Shown here: piece after piece, positions 46,650-56,611 of the stretch
Layout: each line of letters opens with the position of its first letter
How positions within the stretch are numbered: the stretch's first letter is position 1
Assembly: GCA_949292215.1 (NCBI GenBank)
Contig: CASEYW010000159.1
Location: 1 to 64,000 of the forward strand
Length of the DNA: 64,000 bases
Source: an uncultured bacterium
Lineage (GTDB): Bacteria > Verrucomicrobiota > Lentisphaeria > Victivallales > UBA1829
Direction of reading: 5' to 3'
Notes under the pieces: generated by a model
Databases searched by the model: none
Told to the model about the DNA's origin: nothing
What the model saw: only the letters and a program-made list of their open reading frames with translations
Position numbers and translations under genes: made by a program

Positions 46650-47660
46650 ATGACAATCCCGAGATACAAATATCAGGAATTGAAACACGATCTGACGGAA
46701 CGCATCCGCAGCGGAGAGTTCGGCCCGGAAGAACAAATCGAACCCGAACTCTCTTTAATGAAACGGTTCCGTCTTTCACGGAATACCGTCCGTCAGGCAT
46801 TGCGGGAACTGGAAAACGAAGGCTGCATCTACCGGATTCGCGGAAAGGGCAGCTTTGTCCGGAAGAATCCTCCGGCGGAATCCCGGAAAATCGCCTTTCT
46901 TCTTTACAGCTCCGCCTACACGACCTATCCACTGACCGCGGACATCATCCGGGGAGTTGACGCCGGACTTACCCGGGAAGGATACCTGCTGGACATCATG
47001 GTAAGCCCCAGAAACTTTCATCAGGAAAACATTGCCGAAACAGCAAAACATTTTTCCGCTCTTCTGATCGGTGCATATCAGCTGGATGAACTCACTTTAA
47101 ATGCATTGAACAAACTCACAATCCCCTTCCGCTTTGTCAAAAACTATCACAGGAATTTTGCTCGGGAAGCGATCCGTTTCGACTATCGGGAAGCGGGACG
47201 TCTTGCAGCGGTGCATCTGGCGGAACGCGGCAAGAAAAATCTCGCACTCCTTCTCTCCGGAAACGGCTGCTGTATTATGAACGACTTCAAAGACGGAGTC
47301 GTTCAGGTTTGCCTCGAATACGGTCTCAGACTCTCCGGAAACCATCTTTTCCAGCTCGACTATGAACAAACATCGGAAGCCGCTCGAATCGGACAGAAAC
47401 TGGAACAGGAATCCGATCCACCGGACGGAGTCATCTGCGCTTCCGACGAACTTGCAGCAGCACTGATGCAGACCTATTCCGGTCCAATCACCGGGTGCAA
47501 CGACATCCCAATCGCAGCAGAAAAACAGCTCCCGACCGTAAAATTGAATGGATACGCTCTCGGAGAATTGGCGGCACACGCAATTCTGACGGATCTCAAA
47601 TCGGAAACGAAACCACGGAAACAGTATGAGATGCTCTCTCCGGAATTTATCCTAAGATAA
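46650..47660 (+). CDS. GntR-family regulator with a LacI-type ligand domain
   Basis: 336 residues from the ATG at 46650 (GGAGG 4 bases upstream). Winged helix YQELKHDLTERIRSGEFGPE, LMKRFRLSRNTVRQALRELENEGCIYRIRGKGSFV, then a periplasmic-binding-protein-like sensor domain. Followed after 163 bases by two apparently cytoplasmic glycan enzymes, before which its operator motif recurs. It probably represses both transcription units until a ligand binds. Confidence 0.9.
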   Translation: MTIPRYKYQELKHDLTERIRSGEFGPEEQIEPELSLMKRFRLSRNTVRQALRELENEGCIYRIRGKGSFVRKNPPAESRKIAFLLYSSAYTTYPLTADIIRGVDAGLTREGYLLDIMVSPRNFHQENIAETAKHFSALLIGAYQLDELTLNALNKLTIPFRFVKNYHRNFAREAIRFDYREAGRLAAVHLAERGKKNLALLLSGNGCCIMNDFKDGVVQVCLEYGLRLSGNHLFQLDYEQTSEAARIGQKLEQESDPPDGVICASDELAAALMQTYSGPITGCNDIPIAAEKQLPTVKLNGYALGELAAHAILTDLKSETKPRKQYEMLSPEFILR

Positions 47661-47791
47661 ACCTCTCAAATATGAGGACCAAAACAGCGACGGACAGGTC
47701 CCGATGGCATCTGCTTCGCTTCCGCGGAACACACTTGCCCACGGAGATGACATCCAATAACAACCAAAATCTTTCGAAAACAACAGTCAAA

Positions 47792-47809
47792 ATTGTACCA
47801 ACAACTTTG
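47792..47809 (+). promoter_or_regulatory. likely GntR operator, site 2
   Basis: ATTGTACCAACAACTTTG; shares ATTGTA and ACAACTTTG with site 1 (46617) and lies just before the DUF5107 gene start at 47824. Confidence 0.65.
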
Positions 47810-47823
47810 AGGAAACATTCTTC

Positions 47824-49869
47824 ATGACACAATTAACCTTCCAGACAAAAACAATCCGCGGGAACAGAGTAGGAGAAGGGAATCGTTTTCCCGCAATGAG
47901 AATCGCTCTGAACCATCAGATCAAAACCCGAACGGAGGAAGATGACAACCTCTTGACCGGCTACGGTCTCGTTCCGAATATCATGCCTCATACCATGCAG
48001 GACAATTACGGCAGAGAAGAAGAGGAGCTGCAGTTTGATTCCGCAGTTCTTGAAAATGAGTTTCTGAAAGCGGTATTTCTCCCCGGAGCGGGCGGACGCC
48101 TCTGGTCGCTGTATGACAAACAGTCCGGACGTGATCTCATCCACGAAAATTCCGTTTTCAAACCGGGGAATTTTGCAGTCCGGAACGCCTGGGTTGCAGG
48201 AGGAGTCGAATGGAACATCGGGAGCCGGGGACATGATGCGTATACCCTGTCCCCCTTGTTCACTGCGGTCCTGGAGCACACAGATGGAACTCCGGTCCTG
48301 CGCATGTATGAATTCAGCCGGGTCCGGGCGGTGACTTACCAGATGGACTTCTTTCTGCCTGCTCATTCCCGATTTCTGTTTGCGCGAATGCGGATTGTCA
48401 ATCCGCAAGAGAAAACGGTCCCGATGTACTGGTGGTCCAACATCGCCGTCCGGGAATGCAAACACCAGCGGATTGTCGTTCCCGCGGAAACAACATTTGC
48501 CAATACCTATGTGGACGATACGCACCACTCCCTGACGAAACTTCAACTCCCGTTCGCGGAAGGCTTCGACTGCACCTTTCCAACGAATCACTGGAATTCG
48601 AAGGATCACTTTTTCAATCTTCCGGAAGACCGCAGGAAATTCGAAGCCGCAATTTTCGAGGATGGCTGGGGCATTGTCCACGCATCCACCAGACAGCTGA
48701 TCGGTCGCAAACTCTTTGTCTGGGGCCAGGCCCCCGGCGGACGCCACTGGCAACGACGCCTCACCTCTCCGGAAACACCCGATTACCTGGAAATTCAGGC
48801 GGGCCTCTGCAAAACCCAGATGGAATGCCGCCCCATGCCTCCAAAGACCGCCTGGGAATGGCTGGAGGCATACGGACCTGTTCAAACTCGCCCGGAACGG
48901 ATTTTCGGAGAATGGAAAACGGCCGTGGAAGAAGTTGAAAACACCTTGAACTCCCTCCTTCCGGAACAGGAACTGGAAGAACTTCTGGCCAGGACCCGCT
49001 CATTGGCATTGAAAAAAGGCCGTCTCCACTCCTCCGGTTCCGAATGGGGCGCTCTGGAAAATTTCCGGCGCAAACGTGCAGGAGAACCATCCCTCTCAAA
49101 TCACCTTGATTTCGGCAATCCGGGAAATGATCAGCTCCAGTGGATCGAACTACTGAAATTCGGAACTCTGCCTGATACTCCCCCGGATGCGGTCTTCTCC
49201 TCGTATCAGATTCAGGATGAATGGTTTAAGCTTCTGGAAACATCGTCGAAAGGCGCAGGCCGTTTCCAGTGGAACACCTGGCTACACCTCGGTCTCTGCC
49301 AGTATTACCGGAAAGATTTTGAACGGGCGGAAAAAAGCTTCAGCCAGTCCCTCTCCCTCGCACCCTCTCCGCTTGGATTTTATGCGATGGCAAATCTCTG
49401 CCGGATGACAGGCAGAAATGAGGAATCCGCCAACTTCTTTGCTGCGGCTCTCCGAAAGCGGCCCGACGATCTCTCTCTTGCCAAAGAAAGCTTCAAAGGC
49501 ATCCTGGAAACCGGAAAAGCAGAGCTCATCCTGGATCTCTTCCCCTATCTGCCGGAGCAAAACCGGGCCAACCCGATGATCCGTTTTCTCTACGCGTCAG
49601 CCCTGGTCCGAACCGGCAACTGGCATGACGCCGAGGCGATTCTGGAGGAAAACGGAGGACTTGATGTCCCCGACATCCGCGAGGGAGAAACCTCCTTTTC
49701 AGATCTCTACCTTTCGATCCGCTGTCTCGAAGCCCGGGAAAAAGGAATCAAAATTGACCCGGAAACAATCCGGATTCCCTTCCGGTTCGATCTGCGTATG
49801 AGTGCAACAGAAGACCCCCGCAAACAGGAGAATGAAAATGAAAATTCAAAACAACCATTTCCGCATTGA
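47824..49869 (+). CDS. DUF5107/TPR-domain protein, probably carbohydrate-active
   Basis: 681 residues without a signal peptide. Residues about 30-310 resemble DUF5107 (galactose-mutarotase-like fold: LENEFLKAVFLPGAGGRLWSL, NFAVRNAWVAGGVEWNIG, MYWWSNIAVRE). The second half has tetratricopeptide-like repeats (WLHLGLCQYYRKDFERAEKSF, PLGFYAMANLCRMTGRNEES). DUF5107 proteins are found in polysaccharide-use loci, with enzymatic role not established. Likely acts in the cytoplasm with the next gene, whose start overlaps its end by 32 bases. Confidence 0.7.
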   Translation: MTQLTFQTKTIRGNRVGEGNRFPAMRIALNHQIKTRTEEDDNLLTGYGLVPNIMPHTMQDNYGREEEELQFDSAVLENEFLKAVFLPGAGGRLWSLYDKQSGRDLIHENSVFKPGNFAVRNAWVAGGVEWNIGSRGHDAYTLSPLFTAVLEHTDGTPVLRMYEFSRVRAVTYQMDFFLPAHSRFLFARMRIVNPQEKTVPMYWWSNIAVRECKHQRIVVPAETTFANTYVDDTHHSLTKLQLPFAEGFDCTFPTNHWNSKDHFFNLPEDRRKFEAAIFEDGWGIVHASTRQLIGRKLFVWGQAPGGRHWQRRLTSPETPDYLEIQAGLCKTQMECRPMPPKTAWEWLEAYGPVQTRPERIFGEWKTAVEEVENTLNSLLPEQELEELLARTRSLALKKGRLHSSGSEWGALENFRRKRAGEPSLSNHLDFGNPGNDQLQWIELLKFGTLPDTPPDAVFSSYQIQDEWFKLLETSSKGAGRFQWNTWLHLGLCQYYRKDFERAEKSFSQSLSLAPSPLGFYAMANLCRMTGRNEESANFFAAALRKRPDDLSLAKESFKGILETGKAELILDLFPYLPEQNRANPMIRFLYASALVRTGNWHDAEAILEENGGLDVPDIREGETSFSDLYLSIRCLEAREKGIKIDPETIRIPFRFDLRMSATEDPRKQENENENSKQPFPH

Positions 49870-51763
49870 ACTGGTCGAAAATTCAGAACACCTCGAACTG
49901 CGTCTTGAAGATTTGAAATACGGAAGTTTCTGGAGAGCGGAAGATCCCTTCCGGATCGTATACGCGCATACATGTGCGTTTTCCCTGCCGGAACATGCGG
50001 AATGGAATCTCAGCGGAAATGCCCAGGAAATCCACCTTTCCTTCCGAAATCTCGTCTATTGGGCACGCTTCCGTGAGAACCAGTACCGGAAACCGGAACA
50101 CGGACCGGACCTGCGATTCCATTTCATAATCCGTCTCGAAGCGGATCACATCGTTTTCCGGACGGAAAATGTGGAACATCTTGACCGGGAAGAGTGCGAA
50201 GTCATTTTTCCGAACGGACTCCTCCGCTTCCGCAGTTCGGAAACTGCCCAATGCCCCCTTCCATTCGGATTCGGAGCTCTTCTGACTTTTCCGCAAACCG
50301 CCCCGGGAGGAATCCGTTACAGCTATTCTCCCGCAAACATGCCGATCTTTGGAATTCTCAGTGCGGAACACGGCGGCCTCGCCGTCTACCAGAAAGAATA
50401 CTGCGACCAGCAGATCTCGCTCGAAATCAACCGCCGCTACCCCGGAGAAACCGTCTTCAATCCGGAATACCTGTTTCATCAAACGACTGCCGCTTATCCA
50501 AGAGAACTGCATCTGTACGGAATGAGACGGGGAGCCGATTACAACGAATTCGCCAAATGGTACCGCGGAATCGTCCGCGCGGAAGGAAGATTTGTGTCCC
50601 TGACAGAAAAAATCAAAACCTCGCCGGAAGTGGAAAAACTTGTCGGTGCAGTCATCTGGAAACATGATGTCTATTCCATGCGCCATCCTCCACGGGAACA
50701 CTCGTACAGCTATTTTGTCATGAAACCGGAAGAAGCTGTTTATGAAAAAAAATCGGCGAACTGGTCGGCATACGAAATTTTCGACAAAGCCAGGGAAGCC
50801 GGCTTCGACCGCGTCTGCATCTATAACATGGGCTGGAATCACGGCGGATTCGACAGCATGTATCCAACCCGCTTTCCCCCGAATCCGGAGCGCGGGACCG
50901 TCGATGAGTTCAAAGCCGCCGCAGAGTATGGAAGATCTCTTTCGCTGGATTATATCTATTCCGTTCATGACAACTATTATGAATGCTATGAAAACAGCCC
51001 CGAATTCAACGCAAATGAAATGGCGCACGATTCCGAAGGCAGAGTGAAACGAGGTTATCTCTGGCGAGGCGGAAGGTCCATCCGCCTCTGCACGGATTTC
51101 AGTCTGAAGTACGCCCGCCGAGACCTTCCGGAAATCCGGGCCATGCTCGGAAAAGGCAGCATCTATCTGGATGTCTTCGGTTCCGCGCACGCAGTGAGCT
51201 GCGCGCACCCGAACCATCCTCACGGAGAGCGGGAGGATCTGGCAAACCGTCGCGCCGTATTCCAATACGCAAAAGAACTGATGGGCTCTGTCGCAACGGA
51301 ACAGCAGCCGAATGATTTCTGTGTGGACATCGTAGATCTGGGCGCATTCGGTCCGATCTCCGCGGAACCGTGGGTCTCCCTTGGAATTCCCGTACTGCCG
51401 ATCCCTCTCTGGCAGCTGGTCTACCACGATGCAATTCTGAACTATACAGCAGAAAGCAGCGCATACGGATCTTACGGGGACGAATACATGGCGTATGTTG
51501 CTCTTTACTGTATGCTGCCCACGGCATTCGATCCTCTCAATCTCCGGATCTCAAAGGAACTGCGGAAGACTTTTCTTGCAGAGATGAAGCGCCATGAATT
51601 CCTGACGCTTCCGGAATTCGACGAAAACCGTCGTCCGCACGCAGTCGCACGAACCGTTTTTTCCGATGGAATGGAAATCGTTGCCAATTTCCGCAGAGAA
51701 CCGTTTCTCTGGCACGGTGTTGAAATCCCGCAGAACAGTTTTCATCTGTTTCCCGGCTCATAA
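49838..51763 (+). CDS. DUF5696/GH101-GH129-like glycosidase
   Basis: 641 residues from the ATG at 49838 (AGGAG upstream). No signal peptide. N-terminal beta-rich part, then a TIM-barrel-like region with DRVCIYNMGWNHGGFDSMYP, LDYIYSVHDNYYECY and SIYLDVFGSAHAVS, resembling DUF5696 and the GH101/GH129 alpha-N-acetylgalactosaminidase group. Asp in YLDVFG would be the nucleophile. Co-transcribed with the DUF5107 gene; probably processes imported oligosaccharides. The family is tentative. Confidence 0.6.
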   Translation: MKIQNNHFRIELVENSEHLELRLEDLKYGSFWRAEDPFRIVYAHTCAFSLPEHAEWNLSGNAQEIHLSFRNLVYWARFRENQYRKPEHGPDLRFHFIIRLEADHIVFRTENVEHLDREECEVIFPNGLLRFRSSETAQCPLPFGFGALLTFPQTAPGGIRYSYSPANMPIFGILSAEHGGLAVYQKEYCDQQISLEINRRYPGETVFNPEYLFHQTTAAYPRELHLYGMRRGADYNEFAKWYRGIVRAEGRFVSLTEKIKTSPEVEKLVGAVIWKHDVYSMRHPPREHSYSYFVMKPEEAVYEKKSANWSAYEIFDKAREAGFDRVCIYNMGWNHGGFDSMYPTRFPPNPERGTVDEFKAAAEYGRSLSLDYIYSVHDNYYECYENSPEFNANEMAHDSEGRVKRGYLWRGGRSIRLCTDFSLKYARRDLPEIRAMLGKGSIYLDVFGSAHAVSCAHPNHPHGEREDLANRRAVFQYAKELMGSVATEQQPNDFCVDIVDLGAFGPISAEPWVSLGIPVLPIPLWQLVYHDAILNYTAESSAYGSYGDEYMAYVALYCMLPTAFDPLNLRISKELRKTFLAEMKRHEFLTLPEFDENRRPHAVARTVFSDGMEIVANFRREPFLWHGVEIPQNSFHLFPGS

Positions 51764-51837
51764 CTGTTTCGTCCTCCGCTGCTCCGATCCGGAAAGTCAC
51801 CGGAAAAAGAAATCATCCGATTTTCCACTCTTCCATC

Positions 51838-51866
51838 TTGACAAACTTTTCCCTTTGTGGTATAAT
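51838..51866 (+). promoter_or_regulatory. consensus sigma-70 promoter of the GntR/pseudopilin/GH5/GH27 unit
   Basis: TTGACA (51838-51843), 17 bases, TATAAT (51861-51866): perfect. No gene between it and the GntR ATG at 51902. Confidence 0.9.
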
Positions 51867-51874
51867 TATGTAAA

Positions 51875-51888
51875 CAAGTGATAACTTG
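51875..51888 (+). promoter_or_regulatory. likely GntR operator
   Basis: CAAGT-GATA-ACTTG, perfect 5-base arms, centred at about the expected transcription start. Confidence 0.5.
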
Positions 51889-51901
51889 GTGGTAAGTCAA
51901 T

Positions 51902-52975
51902 ATGAAAAACATCCATATTTCCGGTACACAGAGCGAGTTTATGAAGATTCGGCAGTACATTGTCGAACAGGTTCTCCGCGGAGGCGCGATTCCGCGGCAG
52001 ATTCCTTCGGCACGGAAACTTGCACAGATGTTTGGAGTCTCCCATCCGACGGCACTGAAAGCGCTCCAGGATCTGGTCGGCAGCGGGCATCTGATCCCCT
52101 GCAGGAGAGGCGGCTATCTGACCGTTCCCGGAAGTTTCGGACCCAACTGGGGAGCTCCCAGGATCATCGGGGTCATCAATGGTGCTGGCAATTATGTTCT
52201 TTACGACAAAAGCGTTCTGATTGACTCAAATCCGTTTCTGGAGGAACTTCTGGGCCGATCCGGCAACTTTTTTGCCCAGAACATCTATCTCCAGAAACAG
52301 GAGGACGCGTTTGAAACCATCTCCTATTATCAACTCGACGGACTGATCTGGATGTTTCCATCACAATCGGTCTATCCGGTCATCCGGAAATTAAAGGAAT
52401 CGGGACTTCCCCTCGTGGAATTCGGCGTCACCAGCGGCTTTGCCAGCGGCGCCACATGGAATTTTGAAGAAGATTATTACAGGATCATGAAGCAGCTTTT
52501 CTCGGAAGGGAGACGCCATCCGCTGATCCTGAACAACAGTTACCCGGTGGAACCCAACATCCGCGGTTTCCATCGTGCCTGCGAAGAGTTCGGCGTTCCG
52601 AGGGAACGCTGTCTGCTGCTTCAGGGAACTCCCGAAGAAATCCTGCCTCAGCTCAAACCGCTCCTGAACTACGGACTCGCCTTTGACGCAATCATTCTGG
52701 AAGGACGTTTCGGCGCACTCTGGCCGTTTCTCACGGAACATTTTGAAATCAGCGAACGATGCCGTCTCGTCTGCCGCCAGTACGAACTTTACGCCGATAT
52801 CCCGTTTACCGGATACGTCGCAAACCGCCTGAACGAAAAACCGGCGCGTCTCCTTGCTGATAACTTCCTGCAGCAGCTGAAAGATCCCGCCGGAGCTCCC
52901 GTTATTTCCGAAAAAGTGGAAATCGAACTGGAATTCTACCGGAACGGAAAACCGGAACCAGTCCGCCAGAAATGA
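51902..52975 (+). CDS. GntR-family regulator with a LacI-type ligand domain
   Basis: 357 residues. Winged helix QIPSARKLAQMFGVSHPTALKALQDLVGSGHLIPCRRGGYLTV near residues 33-75, then a sugar-binding-protein-like domain (IIGVINGAGNYVLYD). It is the third such regulator in this region, each opening a glycan module. Followed by a pseudopilin, a GH5 enzyme, a GH27 enzyme and a small zinc-ribbon protein. Two small hairpins (52978-53004) lie before the pseudopilin gene. Confidence 0.88.
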   Translation: MKNIHISGTQSEFMKIRQYIVEQVLRGGAIPRQIPSARKLAQMFGVSHPTALKALQDLVGSGHLIPCRRGGYLTVPGSFGPNWGAPRIIGVINGAGNYVLYDKSVLIDSNPFLEELLGRSGNFFAQNIYLQKQEDAFETISYYQLDGLIWMFPSQSVYPVIRKLKESGLPLVEFGVTSGFASGATWNFEEDYYRIMKQLFSEGRRHPLILNNSYPVEPNIRGFHRACEEFGVPRERCLLLQGTPEEILPQLKPLLNYGLAFDAIILEGRFGALWPFLTEHFEISERCRLVCRQYELYADIPFTGYVANRLNEKPARLLADNFLQQLKDPAGAPVISEKVEIELEFYRNGKPEPVRQK

Positions 52976-53044
52976 AAGAACCGCGGTTCCGCGATTTCAT
53001 CGCGTTCCGTTTCATGCAACCCATCAGAACACAAGGATGAGAAA

Positions 53045-53710
53045 ATGTCACAACAGCAGAAAAGCAAGAACAATGCGGTGCACCATTCCGTCAGAAATTT
53101 CACAATGATAGAATTGTTAGTTGTGATTGCAATTATTGCAATTCTAGCATCACTGCTCCTTCCGGCACTGAATAAAGCACGCGCAAAAGCCTATTCAGCG
53201 ACCTGTGCGAGTCAGTTAAAACAGCTTGGAACACAGACCATCCTGTACTGCGACGACAACGACGGCTACATCTACGACTGCACAAATCTCTACATTGCAA
53301 ACGGAAACTGGGCCTCCTATCTCACCAATTACATGTACAAGACGAAAGACTACGGAAAAAATCCGCTGCTCAAATGCCCGAGTTTCCGTTCCTCGCTGAA
53401 CACCGTCATGGCAAACTCATCCGGTTATCATTCCTACAATGCCAATCAGGAACTGAATTACAAACGCCTGCTGCGGGCACCGCAACCGACACGAACCCTC
53501 CTTCTCTTCGACAATCAGAACACAGGAATCTGGGCAATCAATCAATGGACCTCCGACCCGGAAAACTGGCTGGACTACCGTCATCCGGAAATGAACATTC
53601 TTTTCATCGACGGGCACACGCAGGGTTTTCAATATCCAGGCGCCAGAGAGCTGATCCCGATCCATGCGTGGCCTCGAATCAGACCGCTGATCCAATGGAC
53701 CAAAGATTAA
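53045..53710 (+). CDS. prepilin-like pseudopilin of the GH5/GH27 module
   Basis: 221 residues. Leader with [19 protein letters not shown], then [20 protein letters not shown]. Soluble part with [17 protein letters not shown], the H...DG signature. It lies 19 bases before the secreted GH5 enzyme. Closest in form to the 14473 and 31853 proteins. Confidence 0.9.
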   Translation: MSQQQKSKNNAVHHSVRNFTMIELLVVIAIIAILASLLLPALNKARAKAYSATCASQLKQLGTQTILYCDDNDGYIYDCTNLYIANGNWASYLTNYMYKTKDYGKNPLLKCPSFRSSLNTVMANSSGYHSYNANQELNYKRLLRAPQPTRTLLLFDNQNTGIWAINQWTSDPENWLDYRHPEMNILFIDGHTQGFQYPGARELIPIHAWPRIRPLIQWTKD

Positions 53711-53729
53711 TCCGAAAGAAGTGATTCCA

Positions 53730-56594
53730 ATGAAAATCCCCCCATTCCTGAAAAAAGCTACCATTCGCATTCTCTGTCCTCTGGTTTTGTTTTTCTGCAT
53801 GATGATCCCGCTCCATGCGGCGTCTCTCTCCTTCCGCGGAGGAAGCGCACAGATTGAACGCGGCGGCCTCGTCCGGCTCAATATGGGGAGCAGCGTCCCG
53901 CAGCTCTCTTTTGAAATGAAGATCGTCGTTCCCGAATGGAATTTCTGTTCCGTCGCGGACCGAAGTAAAAATCTTGCGCAAAAAAAAGACGCAGCCGGAG
54001 AATCCTGGCAGGGATGGATTGAACTCCGAAAGAAAAGGCTGGAATATTCCGCCATCTTTTCCATCCGGAATCAAATGCTTCACTGCGTTTATGAACTCCA
54101 GGTTCCGAACGGATTCCAAATGCAGGAACTCCCGCTGATTGTTTTTTCAGGCGGGAAAAAAGAAAAACCGGCGGCTCTTCTGCTGGGCGGCACGCTCTGT
54201 TCCACGGATTACAACGGAACCTACGGATGGGGTAATACCATTCGATTTGAACAACAGCAGATAACTGTGAGCATTGCAGGCGCTCAAAAATCGTTGTCGC
54301 TCTGGTCCTCCCCCGGAACATTCAATGTTCGCCTTCCCCTCGCCAGAGTTCCTGGAAAATCCGATACCTACCGCATCGAATTCACCATCGCAGGAGAAAA
54401 GATCAAACTGGATCCCCCGATGGATATCCTGAAAGACGGGAAAAAATTTTATTTGCAGGCACTTTCTCAGCCTTCCGAACCGGAACTGGACCGCACTGAA
54501 GTACTGAAACTTCTGACCTCGGAAACATTCGACCGCAAAACCATGGATCGAGTGGAAAAATTTCTTGATTCGCGTGCCCGCTGTTATTCAATCGCGGATG
54601 AAGCGCGCCATCGGTCGATCCCGCTGGCGCCGGAACTCGGGAACGCGATCAAAAAAGCCTATGCCCAGCTCGGAAGACTGGATTTTCCGGCACTCTCCGC
54701 TACTCTGGACCAACTGGAAAAACAGGTTGCAGAGCTTCCTGATCCTGCCCCGCTGACCGCATTCAATCCCTATACCTATCTCCGCGATTATACGCCGTTC
54801 GGATTCCGGAAACACCCGGAAGGAGTCTTTTTCTACGAACCCACTCCCTTTGATCTTCAGTATCAGGACGGCTTCCGTTTCCGTCTGCTCGAAGACAGGC
54901 GCATTCGCGAGATTTTCTGGAAATCGGTCGGACACCCCGATTTCCGCAAGATCAATTTTACAGAACCGGTTCAGGACATCACAGTGTCGCGAAACTGGAC
55001 CGGTTCCCTCTGGCGGACCGCTGACGGAGTTGAATACCGATTCCATGTACTCACTCCGATGATGGATGTCGATGGAATCAGAACCCTCACGCTGTCCGGA
55101 TTCTCGACTCCCCCGGAACGATTGGAATACATCAATGAATTCGGAGTCGGAAATGCGGCTGTTTTCCAGGAAAAACGCGTCTGGAAGCTGAATCCGGAGA
55201 AAATCTCAAGGCCATTCCTGCTTCTGATGAACCGTCACTGGACCCTCGCTCTGCTGCCTGGAGCACGACCGACTGAAGTCTCTTTTGAAAAAGGGGTTCT
55301 GAAAGTGACCATGACCCGGAAAAGCTATGTCGGAATTATCAAACTGCCGACCGCGAATCTTCATCCGGCGGAATATCCGCGCCAGGCGGAACTTTTCGCG
55401 GAAATCGCCGCCGCACCGCCGGTTTCCGTCCGGGAATGGATAAAAGACGGCAAGGCAACGTATGTCTACACTCACAAAAAACGGAACAATGACTGGAACC
55501 TGAACCCCCGTCTGATCGCTCCGGTACCTCCGTTAATGACACTCGCCGGTGCCGACGCTCCCGATGCCGTGCGCACCGCAAAATTCCCGATGAAATACGG
55601 TCTCTGGCAATTTGCCGACGGCAGCACGGTAACGTGTACCATCCCCCGGAACCGTACGAATCTGCCGGTTCAACGCGGAGTCAACGTCTATTACCGCTCC
55701 CCGGAAGACCTGATCCGCCAGCACAAGGACGGCGCACACTGGATACGCCTTCACATGGGACGGGAAAAGAGTCTTCCGTCCGAAGAGGTCTGGAGCAAAT
55801 TCGAACAGGCTCTCAAAACCGCCGCCGAACACAGGATTCCCCTTCTGATTGATCCTCACCACTTCTCCTTCGACATCAACTACGGGAAATCCTTTCCGCC
55901 GGATGGAATCGGACAGAAACGCTATGTGGAAACCTGGGAACGACTTGCAAAACTCTGCTCCCGCTACCCGGAAATCATTGCCGGCTATGATCTCTACAAC
56001 GAACCGGGAGCAAAATGGGGATCGGAAAAAATCTGGAATGAACTGGAAAAACAATGCGTCGCCGCAATCCGCAAACACGATGCAAAAACACCGATCTATC
56101 TGACCGGTGTCGACATGGGGAATCCCTCCGGGTACTTCAGTTACCGCCCGCCTGAATTCAACGGAACGCGCGTTGTCACCTTCCATTTCTATACTCCCCA
56201 CTCGTTCACGCACCAGAAGGTTTCACAGAACAACGCTCAGGCTCCGGGAGTCTTCTATCCCGGTTATGTCCCGGAAGGACGGAAAATCTATCTGTACGGA
56301 GACGCCCTGCTCTGGTTCGACCGCTGGAGCCTTGGTGCGGCACTGGCACCTGTTCTGGAGTTTCATGCGGAATTCCGTCTTCCGATGCACTGCGGTGAAT
56401 TCGGCGTGGTCGGCTGGGCGAACCGATCCTCCGAAGCCAGTGCGATCTGCTGGACTCGCGATGTAACGGAAATCCTCGAACATGCCGGCTTCTCCTGGCA
56501 TCTCTGGAACGGCGGATTCGGCATGGGCAACCGTTTCGTGCGGAAATACATGCACAAACTCTGGCAGGAAACAGAACACGAAAAAACACGATAA
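53730..56594 (+). CDS. secreted GH5-family (cellulase-type) glycosidase
   Basis: 954 residues from the ATG at 53730 (AGAAGTG upstream). Signal peptide ends near LHAAS. A long N-terminal beta-rich region precedes a GH5 barrel at about 660-945. Catalytic Glu: acid/base in YDLYNEPG (about 755) and nucleophile in MHCGEFGV (about 890). Other typical residues: DPHHFSFD and TFHFYTPHSFTHQ. Acts on an extracellular beta-glucan, mannan or xyloglucan-like polymer; which one cannot be said. Confidence 0.85.
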   Translation: MKIPPFLKKATIRILCPLVLFFCMMIPLHAASLSFRGGSAQIERGGLVRLNMGSSVPQLSFEMKIVVPEWNFCSVADRSKNLAQKKDAAGESWQGWIELRKKRLEYSAIFSIRNQMLHCVYELQVPNGFQMQELPLIVFSGGKKEKPAALLLGGTLCSTDYNGTYGWGNTIRFEQQQITVSIAGAQKSLSLWSSPGTFNVRLPLARVPGKSDTYRIEFTIAGEKIKLDPPMDILKDGKKFYLQALSQPSEPELDRTEVLKLLTSETFDRKTMDRVEKFLDSRARCYSIADEARHRSIPLAPELGNAIKKAYAQLGRLDFPALSATLDQLEKQVAELPDPAPLTAFNPYTYLRDYTPFGFRKHPEGVFFYEPTPFDLQYQDGFRFRLLEDRRIREIFWKSVGHPDFRKINFTEPVQDITVSRNWTGSLWRTADGVEYRFHVLTPMMDVDGIRTLTLSGFSTPPERLEYINEFGVGNAAVFQEKRVWKLNPEKISRPFLLLMNRHWTLALLPGARPTEVSFEKGVLKVTMTRKSYVGIIKLPTANLHPAEYPRQAELFAEIAAAPPVSVREWIKDGKATYVYTHKKRNNDWNLNPRLIAPVPPLMTLAGADAPDAVRTAKFPMKYGLWQFADGSTVTCTIPRNRTNLPVQRGVNVYYRSPEDLIRQHKDGAHWIRLHMGREKSLPSEEVWSKFEQALKTAAEHRIPLLIDPHHFSFDINYGKSFPPDGIGQKRYVETWERLAKLCSRYPEIIAGYDLYNEPGAKWGSEKIWNELEKQCVAAIRKHDAKTPIYLTGVDMGNPSGYFSYRPPEFNGTRVVTFHFYTPHSFTHQKVSQNNAQAPGVFYPGYVPEGRKIYLYGDALLWFDRWSLGAALAPVLEFHAEFRLPMHCGEFGVVGWANRSSEASAICWTRDVTEILEHAGFSWHLWNGGFGMGNRFVRKYMHKLWQETEHEKTR

Positions 56595-56611
56595 TCCGAA
56601 AGGAAGAAACT

